This document shows, in pieces, positions 18,184-25,288 of a stretch of 45,410 bases of DNA. This DNA is from JBBCJR01 sp037190805 (GTDB lineage: Bacteria > Pseudomonadota > Alphaproteobacteria > Sphingomonadales > Sphingomonadaceae). The stretch is from NCBI GenBank assembly GCA_037190805.1, contig JBBCJR010000029.1:1-45410 (forward strand). Direction: 5' to 3'. A model generated the notes under the pieces. It saw only the letters and a program-made list of their open reading frames with translations, had not been told where the DNA came from and searched no databases. Position 1 is the first letter of the stretch. Each line of letters opens with the position of its first letter. A program made the translations under genes and the position numbers.

Positions 18184-18197
18184 TAGTCCGAGGATTT

Positions 18198-19025
18198 ATG
18201 AGGGTCAACCGCGAACCTCCTTTCCGCAAGATCGAGCACGTCGATCTCGTTGAGGCCGGCGTGGTCGAAGGCTATATGGTCTGCATGAATGAATTTACCG
18301 AGGAGCGCGCGGACCTCAGCCGCAGCGCGGTATCACGCTACATCCAGCTTGCGACACTGTTTCGCCGGCGCATCGAGTCGGGCCAATGGCCAGTCGGCGA
18401 GCAGACCCCCACGATCGACGAACTTGCTGCGGAATGCGGTGTGGCGCGGGCAACGATCCGTCAGGCATTGGGTCTGGTGGAAGCCGAAGGCCTCATTGAG
18501 AGATTCCGGGCCAAGGGAACATTCGTCAAGCGCCGGCCGCAGGATCAGCTTTGGTGCGAGGTCGAAACCGATTGGCAGGGTCTGCTCAGCCCGAGGGAAG
18601 GCGCTGACATCGAGATCCTGTCGGATACGATGGGAGGCCCACCGCTGGTCCATCATGCGCTCGGCGCCATGGCACAGAACTACCGGCATCTTAAGCGCCG
18701 GCATTCTCTCAACGGTAAGCCCTTTCTGATCGCCGATGTGTATATCGAGGAGCGGCTGGCCAACAAGCTCGACCCGGCGGACCTGACGTCAAAAACCGCG
18801 CTCCGCCTGGTCGCCGGCATTCCCGGCGTCAAGATCACGGAGGCCCGCCAGACCCTGACGATCGGTGCCGCCGACATCGAAACCTCGCGACTGATCGATG
18901 TGCTGCTGAATGCGCCCATCTGTCATGTCACCCGGTCGGCCGTCGATCAACGCGGCCGCCTAGTGCTTGTGTCCAATGGGATTTATCGGGGCGAGGTGGT
19001 CAAGGTCGAGATCAAGCTGAAATAG
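18198..19025 (+). CDS. GntR family transcriptional regulator (HutC subfamily, UTRA domain)
   Basis: A 275-residue regulator. A winged helix-turn-helix spans about residues 45-110 (IQLATLFRRRIESGQW, TIDELAAECGVARATIRQAL, AEGLIERFRAKGTFV). The C-terminal UTRA ligand domain occupies about residues 130-275 (KPFLIADVYIEERLANKL, LTIGAADIETSRLIDV). The ATG at 18198 has CGAGGA upstream. The extension of some 40 residues before the wHTH is longer than usual. ATGs at 18276 and 18285 are alternatives but lack a good ribosome site. It is divergent from the DUF35-thiolase group and convergent, 10 bases apart, with the enoyl-CoA hydratase. It probably represses the surrounding CoA-dependent pathway until an acid or acyl-CoA inducer binds. 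Confidence 0.9.
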   Translation: MRVNREPPFRKIEHVDLVEAGVVEGYMVCMNEFTEERADLSRSAVSRYIQLATLFRRRIESGQWPVGEQTPTIDELAAECGVARATIRQALGLVEAEGLIERFRAKGTFVKRRPQDQLWCEVETDWQGLLSPREGADIEILSDTMGGPPLVHHALGAMAQNYRHLKRRHSLNGKPFLIADVYIEERLANKLDPADLTSKTALRLVAGIPGVKITEARQTLTIGAADIETSRLIDVLLNAPICHVTRSAVDQRGRLVLVSNGIYRGEVVKVEIKLK

Positions 19026-19035
19026 CCCGGCCTGT

Positions 19036-19836
19036 TCAACTACCGGTATAGCGTGGCGCACGTTTTTCCAGAAAGGCCGCCATGCCCTCTGCCTGATCGA
19101 AGGTGTCGAACAAACCCTCGAACAGACGCCGCTCGGCTGCAAGCGCGCTTTCCAGTGATTGTTCCTGCCCCTGCCGAAACGCACTCTTGATGCTCCGCAC
19201 GGCAAGAGACGGCATCGCACAGATTCGCGAAGCAAGCGTCATCGCCTCCGCCAAGGCTTCGCCATCGGGCGCCAGGTCGGAGACGAGGCCCATCGCCGCA
19301 GCTTCGGTTGCACTGATCTGGTCGCCGGTCAGGCAAAGCTTCATGGCTCGATAGCGGCCCACGGCCCGCATCAGCAATTGGGTGCCGCCCGCGCCGGGCA
19401 TGATACCGACCCTGATTTCCGGCTGACCGAAGCGCGCGCCCTCCCCGGCTACGATCATGTCGCAGCCCAGCGCAAGCTCGCAGCCGCCGCCCAAGGCGTA
19501 GCCCTCGACGGCCGCGATTACGGGCTTTGTGCAGGACCGTAGCATCACGAAGACATCGTTGGTCCCCAGCGCTTGGTGTTGCGCCGAACCCATGTCCCTC
19601 ATCTCGGCGATGTCGCTGCCCGCAACGAATGACTTGCCGGCGCCGGTGATGATGATGACCATGACCAGCGCGTCGGCCTCCGCCGTGCGCAGATGTGCTT
19701 CGAGCTGCCGCTTGACGGCCATGTTGAGCGCGTTCAGCCGCTCCGGGCGATCGATGGTGATCACCCCGACACCGGGATCATGGCGTTCGTAACGCACCAG
19801 CCTGTTTTCGGATTGGGTCAAGGGAAGTCCCAGCAT
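19036..19836 (-). CDS. Enoyl-CoA hydratase/isomerase family protein
   Basis: A 266-residue crotonase-fold enzyme. The oxyanion-hole segments are GKSFVAGSDIAEM and EGYALGGGCELAL. Both catalytic glutamates of true hydratases are present, Glu120 (GGGCEL) and Glu140 (FGQPEIRVGIMPGAGG), 20 residues apart as in rat enoyl-CoA hydratase. It should add water to a 2-enoyl-CoA, giving the substrate of the dehydrogenase encoded at 13100-14632. It starts 12 bases after the MFS gene and is co-transcribed with it. The ATG at 19836 has only a weak ribosome site. Confidence 0.88.
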   Translation of the reverse strand: MLGLPLTQSENRLVRYERHDPGVGVITIDRPERLNALNMAVKRQLEAHLRTAEADALVMVIIITGAGKSFVAGSDIAEMRDMGSAQHQALGTNDVFVMLRSCTKPVIAAVEGYALGGGCELALGCDMIVAGEGARFGQPEIRVGIMPGAGGTQLLMRAVGRYRAMKLCLTGDQISATEAAAMGLVSDLAPDGEALAEAMTLASRICAMPSLAVRSIKSAFRQGQEQSLESALAAERRLFEGLFDTFDQAEGMAAFLEKRAPRYTGS

Positions 19837-19848
19837 GTTGTCGATGGA

Positions 19849-21159
19849 TTATGTTTGCCGGTCCGCGGGCCGGGCAGCCATCAGAATCATGATCGCGCCA
19901 AGTGCCAACAGGCCGCCGAAATAGATTTGACCGAATGCGAGCGTTCCGGTCCGCTCTGCCGCCCATCCAACGATGATGGGGCTGACGAAGCCCGCGACAC
20001 CGCCGCATGTGGTGATCATTGCAATCCCGCCGGCCGCCGCCGTGCCGCGCAGATAGCCGGCAGGCATGCTCCAGAACGGGCCGGTGGCGCCGAACATGCC
20101 GACCCCCACGCAGGTGATCGCGACGATCGACAGCAGCGTGTGACCCTGAACCAGCGGCAGGGCCAGCCACGCCGCGGCGCCGAACAGGGCACAGCTCGCC
20201 GCGTGCCATCGGCGCTCGCCATGCCGGTCGGAACTACGGGCGACAAGCTGCTGAGCGATGACCCCGCATGCATAGGGAAGGGCCGAAATCAACCCGACCT
20301 GCCAGATGGCGTCCACGCCCGCCTGCCGGATAATCGTAGGCACCCACAAGCTAAGCCCAGCCAAGCCGGAGATCATCGCCATCGCCATGACGCCCAGTGC
20401 ATAGAAGCGCCGATCCTTGAGCGCGCCCAGCAAACTGGTTTGGCTGGCGTGCCGGCTGGCGGCTTCATCGGCTTCAAGATCGTTAATCAAGATCGTCTTT
20501 TGCCGGTCGGTCAGCCAGTTCGCGTCCGCTGGGCGGTCGGTCAGGTAGAAGTAGGCCACGACAGCCAACAGACAGCCCGGCAGGCCTTCAACCAGAAACA
20601 ACCATTGCCAGCCGGCAAGACCGTAGGCGCCATCAAGCGCCGACATAATCAGGCCCGACAGCGGATTGGCGAACAGGCCCGCCAGCGCCATCGCCGACAT
20701 GAACATCGCCGTCAGGCGTGCCCGGCGCTTCGCCGGCGCCCATTGGCTGAGATAGAAGATCACCCCGGGGAAAAAGCCGGCCTCGGCCGCCCCGAGGAGA
20801 AATCTAAGAATATAGAAATGCTCGGGCTGTGTCATGAAGGCGGTCGCCGCCGAGAACAGGCTCCACAGGAACATGATCCGCGCTATGGTCAACTTCGCGC
20901 CAATCCGGTTCATCACCAGATTGCTCGGCACTTCGAACAGACTGTAACCCAGATAGAAGAGCCCGCCGCCCAAGCCGTAGACAGCCTCGGTGAAGCCGAG
21001 ATCGCCCATGAACCCCAGCCGAGCGACACCGACGTTCGATCGGTCGACATAAGCGCAGATGTAGCAAATGATCAGGAACGGGATGAGGCGGCGGGTCACC
21101 AGGCGATAGGTGTGCTCGACCTCCTGCGGCGAAAAAGCCGGCGTAACGTCTCCCCTCAT
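19849..21159 (-). CDS. MFS transporter, anion:cation symporter (ACS) family
   Basis: A 436-residue, 12-helix permease. Family hallmarks are YVDRSNVGVARLGFMGDLG at the end of helix 1, GYSLFEVPSNLVMNRIGAK, and the long GAAEAGFFPGVIFYLSQW segment of helix 4. These are typical of ACS members that import organic anions such as phthalate, 4-hydroxyphenylacetate, tartrate or glucarate. An in-frame TTG occurs at 21171; the ATG at 21159 has GGGAAGAGG upstream and is preferred. It leads the pair MFS-enoyl-CoA hydratase, and the candidate GntR element at 21196-21217 lies 37 bases upstream. It is the probable uptake system for the acid degraded by this cluster. Confidence 0.87.
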   Translation of the reverse strand: MRGDVTPAFSPQEVEHTYRLVTRRLIPFLIICYICAYVDRSNVGVARLGFMGDLGFTEAVYGLGGGLFYLGYSLFEVPSNLVMNRIGAKLTIARIMFLWSLFSAATAFMTQPEHFYILRFLLGAAEAGFFPGVIFYLSQWAPAKRRARLTAMFMSAMALAGLFANPLSGLIMSALDGAYGLAGWQWLFLVEGLPGCLLAVVAYFYLTDRPADANWLTDRQKTILINDLEADEAASRHASQTSLLGALKDRRFYALGVMAMAMISGLAGLSLWVPTIIRQAGVDAIWQVGLISALPYACGVIAQQLVARSSDRHGERRWHAASCALFGAAAWLALPLVQGHTLLSIVAITCVGVGMFGATGPFWSMPAGYLRGTAAAGGIAMITTCGGVAGFVSPIIVGWAAERTGTLAFGQIYFGGLLALGAIMILMAARPADRQT

Positions 21160-21195
21160 GCCTCTTCCCAAATCACGCGTTCATATTATATTTTT

Positions 21196-21217
21196 ATAGG
21201 CTAGACTTATATCCTAT
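21196..21217. promoter_or_regulatory. Candidate GntR operator upstream of the MFS/enoyl-CoA hydratase unit
   Basis: ATAGG-N12-CCTAT, a 5-base-arm inverted repeat in an AT-rich stretch between the amidohydrolase stop and the MFS start. It shares spacing and 16 of 22 bases with the element in front of gntR (18162-18183). It would place the transport genes under the same regulator. Confidence 0.5.
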
Positions 21218-21223
21218 TGAATG

Positions 21224-22099
21224 TCAATCGAAACCGAACAGCTTGGCCGGATTGTCACAGAGGATGGCGCGTTCCACCGCAGGGTCACCGATCCAGAGGG
21301 TGAAGAGATCAAGAAGCTGGCCAATGTCCGGCGCCTTTGCTCCCATACGGATAAACGGCCAGTCTGACGCCCACAGCAACCGATCTGGATTGGCCGCGAC
21401 CAGCGCGTCATGGAAAGGACGGACATCTTCATAATTTGGCATGGTCGACAATCGACAGACCGACAGCTTGACCCACAAGCGCCCTTCACGCAGGCGGTCC
21501 ACCATCCTCTTGAAAGTAGATGACTCGACCCCCGTGGCAGGATCCATCATGCCCATATGGTCGATGACCACGGGCAACCCCAGACGATCGAGATCGGGCA
21601 ACATCGCATCCAGTTGGGTCGCGGACGCCCAGATTTGAACGTGCCAGTTTCTTTCAGCAAGGCGCGACGCGAGCGGATACAATTGATCCACCCCGACACT
21701 GCCTGGCCGCACGCTTCCATCCGGATTGCGAAACTCAGTAAATCTTAGCGCCCGCACACCGGCAGCATGCAGGGTGTCGAGTTGCTCCTCTGTGACGCCG
21801 GCACCGGCAAGCGCGACGCCTCGTCCTCCGGGGGTCTGGCCAAGCGCATCGAGCAGCGCTCCATGATCGAAGCCATAATGCGCCGGCTGAACGAATATTC
21901 CTCCGTCGAGCCCTATTTGAGCCCACATCCGCCGGTGCCACGCGACAGGGGCGAACGGCAGCGCGAAGTCGGGGCGAAACGCCAAGGAAAACCGATCCTC
22001 GGGCGCGAACACATGCGTATGGGTATCCCAGGCCCCGCGCGGCGGCAGGCGCTCAGGACGGGTCGGCATACGCGCGGGCATCCAGGTTTCAGACATCAT
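21224..22099 (-). CDS. Amidohydrolase family 2 protein, LigI-like (metal-dependent lactonase/hydrolase)
   Basis: A 291-residue TIM-barrel hydrolase. It begins with the metal-binding HxH (WDTHTHVFAP), has a later His in VVIDHMG, and the terminal Asp in LLWASDWPF. The arrangement and length match the 2-pyrone-4,6-dicarboxylate lactonase (LigI) branch, which opens lactone rings. Related members hydrolyse other lactones or decarboxylate. The frame is open to 22150, but the tandem ATGs at 22099 and 22096 overlap the GST stop and begin the natural protein. It lies in the group GST-amidohydrolase-MFS-hydratase. A lactone-opening role in the pathway fits, but LigI itself is not claimed. Confidence 0.82.
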   Translation of the reverse strand: MMSETWMPARMPTRPERLPPRGAWDTHTHVFAPEDRFSLAFRPDFALPFAPVAWHRRMWAQIGLDGGIFVQPAHYGFDHGALLDALGQTPGGRGVALAGAGVTEEQLDTLHAAGVRALRFTEFRNPDGSVRPGSVGVDQLYPLASRLAERNWHVQIWASATQLDAMLPDLDRLGLPVVIDHMGMMDPATGVESSTFKRMVDRLREGRLWVKLSVCRLSTMPNYEDVRPFHDALVAANPDRLLWASDWPFIRMGAKAPDIGQLLDLFTLWIGDPAVERAILCDNPAKLFGFD

Positions 22100-22704
22100 T
22101 GCGGCACCGTCAGAACGGCTGACCGCCGGGTATCGAACCAAGCCGCCCATTCGGCGAATTGCGGTGCCAGAGAGCGCCAGCCGATGTCGGGAAACCGGAA
22201 ATCGAGATAGCCCGCGACACAGCCGAAGCTGATCTGCACCAGGTCCATCCTACCCTCTGTAACCGCGGGCAGGTTCGTATTCACATATTCCAGCATCGCT
22301 TCGAGCTTGACCGCGAAACCATCGAGATGCGGCTGCGATCGGGCACCGTCCGGCCGGTCCCGTTCGTTGCGGAACAGAGTAAGCAGGTCAAGAAAACCGT
22401 TCGCCATGGCGTGCCGCTGCAAAGCTTGCCACCGGGCGGGTTCATCCCGCGGCACCAGCGGCTGACCGTCGTGAAGCGAATCGAAATAGGTGCAGATCAC
22501 CAATGAATCGCAGATCGCCTGGCCGTCATCGGCAATCAGCGTGGGCAGCTTACTCAGCGGGTTGTCTCGCATCAACGCGCGGTTGGGCGCCGTCATTGCG
22601 ACCACGCTACGGACCAGCGTCAAACGCTCGAAAAGGCCGAGTTCGTGCGCCGCGATCGTCACCTTGCGCACGAAGGGAGAGCGCGGTGACCAATGCAATT
22701 TCAT
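22096..22704 (-). CDS. Glutathione S-transferase family protein
   Basis: A 202-residue GST. The thioredoxin-fold N-terminal domain (MKLHWSPRSPFVRKVTIAAHELGL, first part shown) has a Ser/Arg start region, the cis-proline segment KLPTL and the glutathione-contact ICDS. The helical C-terminal domain includes DLVQISFGCVAGYLDFRF. In sphingomonads such enzymes take part in ether cleavage, dehalogenation or isomerisation during aromatic degradation. Nothing here fixes the reaction. The gene starts the minus-strand group and overlaps the amidohydrolase start. The AT-rich 230 bases upstream hold its promoter. Confidence 0.87.
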   Translation of the reverse strand: MKLHWSPRSPFVRKVTIAAHELGLFERLTLVRSVVAMTAPNRALMRDNPLSKLPTLIADDGQAICDSLVICTYFDSLHDGQPLVPRDEPARWQALQRHAMANGFLDLLTLFRNERDRPDGARSQPHLDGFAVKLEAMLEYVNTNLPAVTEGRMDLVQISFGCVAGYLDFRFPDIGWRSLAPQFAEWAAWFDTRRSAVLTVPQ

Positions 22705-22941
22705 TATTCAGTGCCCCTTTTGGCGTCACCTTCCTAAATCTTAGCTCATAATATTCATTAGTCTATCTTTTAAATCTTTTACGATTCTCTGAGGGCAGGC
22801 GATCTGATTACCCTGTCAATCGCGCAACCGGCGAACAATCAGGCTCCATCGATCGGCGCCAAGGTTCAGAGCCCGTTGATTTGAAGAGACGGCTGTCGTT
22901 CCGTCTCAAGCAACTCCGATGATAGAAGCCGATCGGACCAA

Positions 22942-23501
22942 GATCAGATCAGTTGGTCGAAAATTCAGGGCAACATCACCCTGCAATGCCTGTTCGGTTT
23001 CACATCGAACCTCGGCATTGCGCCGGTGCGCGGCGGCACCTGTCGCTCAACGGCGGGGTGGCGAACGCGCTGTTGCTGGGCGCGGAACCTGGCCATACCG
23101 ATGCACGATATTCCGAGGACTGTCCTCAACAGGGTCTTTCTGGACAGCAAGGGCAGCGGCTTGCGAACACCGAAGTTCTCACCGCCCACCTCTATGCCGA
23201 CTACCGGCAGGAGCGGGGGAATGGCGGCAAGGGCTATCTCAGGGTCGATTATAACGACAACAGCCGTCGCGACCGCCAGCCGGGACCCGGCATGGTCGGC
23301 GGCGACGCGACGATCGGGCGCGCCGATCCGGTATCCCAGCTGTCCGCGCGGCTGGGATATCAGCGCGACACATGGGACTTGTCTCTGTTCGTTGACAACA
23401 AGGGCGAGCAGTCCCGCAGCCTGTGGCGCAACACGCAATATTACATGTCTGGAACGCCGCGCCCACGCACCATCGGCCTGACGCTGCCCCATAACCGCTG
23501 A
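22942..23501 (+). pseudogene. Decayed C-terminal fragment of a TonB-dependent receptor
   Basis: Plus-strand translation from about 22942 gives DQISWSKIQGNITLQCLFG and then FTSNLGIAPVRGG, the classic WxxIQ...N-G-x-A-x-x-x-G barrel motif. At about 23040 the reading frame shifts and continues as LSLNGGVANALLLGAEPG, then LANTEVLTAHLYADY, YLRVDYNDN and QLSARLGYQRDTWDLSLFVDN. It ends RPRTIGLTLPHNR and TGA. This is roughly the last 185 residues of a receptor, with a frameshift and no N-terminal part. Upstream bases 22880-22941 have faint receptor-like codons but also stops. It points away from the GST gene and towards the amidohydrolase/TBDR pair on the opposite strand. Confidence 0.8.
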
Positions 23502-23571
23502 GGCCGGCCAGAACGGACGACCGGGCATGGCGGGGCATTGCGCCTGCCGGGCGCTCCCTCTCACCAAGCGA

Positions 23572-23602
23572 GGTGTGACCGGCCCGCCCTGCCGGCCACA
23601 CC
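23572..23602. terminator. GC-rich hairpin after the amidohydrolase gene
   Basis: GGTGTGACCGGC (23572-23583) pairs with GCCGGCCACACC (23591-23602) with one mismatch and a 7-base loop. It lies between the 3' ends of the TBDR remnant (plus) and the YtcJ-like gene (minus, stop at 23611). A bidirectional terminator is plausible. There is no T-run, so termination may be weak or Rho-assisted. Confidence 0.5.
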
Positions 23603-23610
23603 GCTGCCGC

Positions 23611-25278
23611 TCAATGCGCGAGCGATGTCACCCTGCGTTGATAGACGACCTTGCCGTCGAAAATGGTGGTGTCGACGGCGAGGTCATCAGCGGTCCGCGG
23701 CGGCGTGCCGATGATATCGCGGCTCAGGATGACAATGTCGGCAAGCTTGCCCGCTTCCAGCGTTCCGCGATCGTCGCCGAACATCACATAGGCGCTGTCG
23801 CGGGTGTAGGCGTCGATCAGCGCCGGCACATCCCGCCGCTGGTCGGCGCGGCGGCTGTTGGCGATGGCGTAGATGCGCGCTAGCGCGTTCATCGTGAACA
23901 CCGGCCAGTCGCTACCGAACGCCGCCCGGCCACCGGCATCACGCACCGCGTTCCAGCGCGCCCCCTCGCGCGGGGCGCGGTTGGGATCGGCCGGTGCCAC
24001 CTGCGTGTCCGGCGGCAGGAAGAGGTCGACCGGCTGATAGGCGGCGGTGACGTTCAGCTGCCGGAAGCGCGGAACATCTGCGGGATCGAGCAGGAAGACA
24101 TGCTCGATCCGTGGGCGCCGCCCACGGGCCGGGGCGGGATTGGCCTTCTCCGCGCCCTCGATGCTGTCCAGCGCCAGCCGCACGGCGGCATCGCCCATCG
24201 CATGCATCATCAGCTGCCAGCCGGCAGCGTCGAACTGACGTGCCAGCCGCTTGATCTCGGCCTGAGGATAGACGGGATGGCCTTCTATTTTCTGCGGCCC
24301 ATAGGGACTGAGCAGGAAGGCGGTGTCCGATTGTGGCACGCCGTCCATGAACAGCTTGACGGTGCCAGTCTTCAGCAGCGGCGTATCGGGGTGCGCCTTC
24401 CACACCGCCTGGTAGCGGGCGAAATCAGCATCGGTGAAGCCCGGGCGGACGAGCAGCGCATAGTTGACGCGTAGGCTGAGCCTGCCTTCGCGCCGCATTT
24501 CGTCGAGCAGTTCCAATTCCTCCGGGCTGCCGCCGGCATTGACGACGGCGGTCACGCCATAGCGGTGCGCCTCGACCATAGCCGCCGCCATCCGCGCCTT
24601 CTTCCGCTCGCGGCTGAGCTGCGGCATCGCCCGGGTGACGAGGTCGATGGCCGTGAACTCCTTCAGCCAGCCGGTCGGCTCACCCGTTACCGGGTCGCGC
24701 TCGATCACGCCCTGGGGCGGATCGGGCGTGTTGCGATCGATCTTCGCCGTCTCCAGTGCCTTCGAGTTCAGCCAGGCGTCGTGCCGACCCAGAGACCACA
24801 GCACCACCGGCCGGTCGGCAACCACCTCATCCAGCATCTGGCGGGTAGGCCGACCGTCAGGTACCTGCTCCGGCCCCCAGCCGCCCAATTCCACCCAACC
24901 CGATCCGGGCACTTTCGCCGCCTGCTCGCGCACCATCTGCTGGACACCCGTCAGGCCGCCCTTTGCGAAGCGCACGTCCGGCACCTCTAGCGACGCCGCC
25001 CCCCAGGCCAGATGAACATGGTTGTCGTTGAAGCCCGGGATGACGCTGTGTCCACCGGCGTCGATCACCCGGGTGTTGGGCCCCTTGTGGGCGGCGATTG
25101 ACTGGTCGCTGCCGACCGCCATGATGCGGTTGCCCTTGACCGCGATCGCCGTCGTCCCGTCCGCCTTCACGGTCGGCATCCGGCCGTTGACGATCATCAG
25201 ATCGGCCGGCTCGGCCGCCAGTACGGCGGACGACAGAGTGGCGGCCAGCAGCAGTGCGGGCAGTTTCATCTTCATCAT
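23611..25278 (-). CDS. Exported amidohydrolase, YtcJ-like (Amidohydro_3)
   Basis: A 555-residue metal-dependent hydrolase. Residues 1-21 form a signal peptide (LLLAATLSSAVLAAE), so it should act in the periplasm. The metal-binding HxH is in GFNDNHVHLAWG. Later motifs include KLFMDGVPQSDTAF, MHAMGDAAVRLALD, PRIEHVFLLDP and FGSDWPV, matching the order in the YtcJ/imidazolonepropionase-like branch. The ATGs at 25278 and 25275 follow GAGGGG. It starts 10 bases after the TBDR stop, so the receptor and hydrolase form one unit. A second, lipoprotein version of the same family is encoded at 44088. Substrates of this branch are poorly known; N-acyl or cyclic amides are possible. Confidence 0.87.
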   Translation of the reverse strand: MMKMKLPALLLAATLSSAVLAAEPADLMIVNGRMPTVKADGTTAIAVKGNRIMAVGSDQSIAAHKGPNTRVIDAGGHSVIPGFNDNHVHLAWGAASLEVPDVRFAKGGLTGVQQMVREQAAKVPGSGWVELGGWGPEQVPDGRPTRQMLDEVVADRPVVLWSLGRHDAWLNSKALETAKIDRNTPDPPQGVIERDPVTGEPTGWLKEFTAIDLVTRAMPQLSRERKKARMAAAMVEAHRYGVTAVVNAGGSPEELELLDEMRREGRLSLRVNYALLVRPGFTDADFARYQAVWKAHPDTPLLKTGTVKLFMDGVPQSDTAFLLSPYGPQKIEGHPVYPQAEIKRLARQFDAAGWQLMMHAMGDAAVRLALDSIEGAEKANPAPARGRRPRIEHVFLLDPADVPRFRQLNVTAAYQPVDLFLPPDTQVAPADPNRAPREGARWNAVRDAGGRAAFGSDWPVFTMNALARIYAIANSRRADQRRDVPALIDAYTRDSAYVMFGDDRGTLEAGKLADIVILSRDIIGTPPRTADDLAVDTTIFDGKVVYQRRVTSLAH

Positions 25279-25288
25279 GGCTTTCCCC

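Noticed and set aside
19693..21204. A 503-residue open frame on the plus strand
   Set aside because: It runs antisense to the ACS-type MFS gene. It is rich in Arg, Gln and His, without domains, and has no ribosome site.
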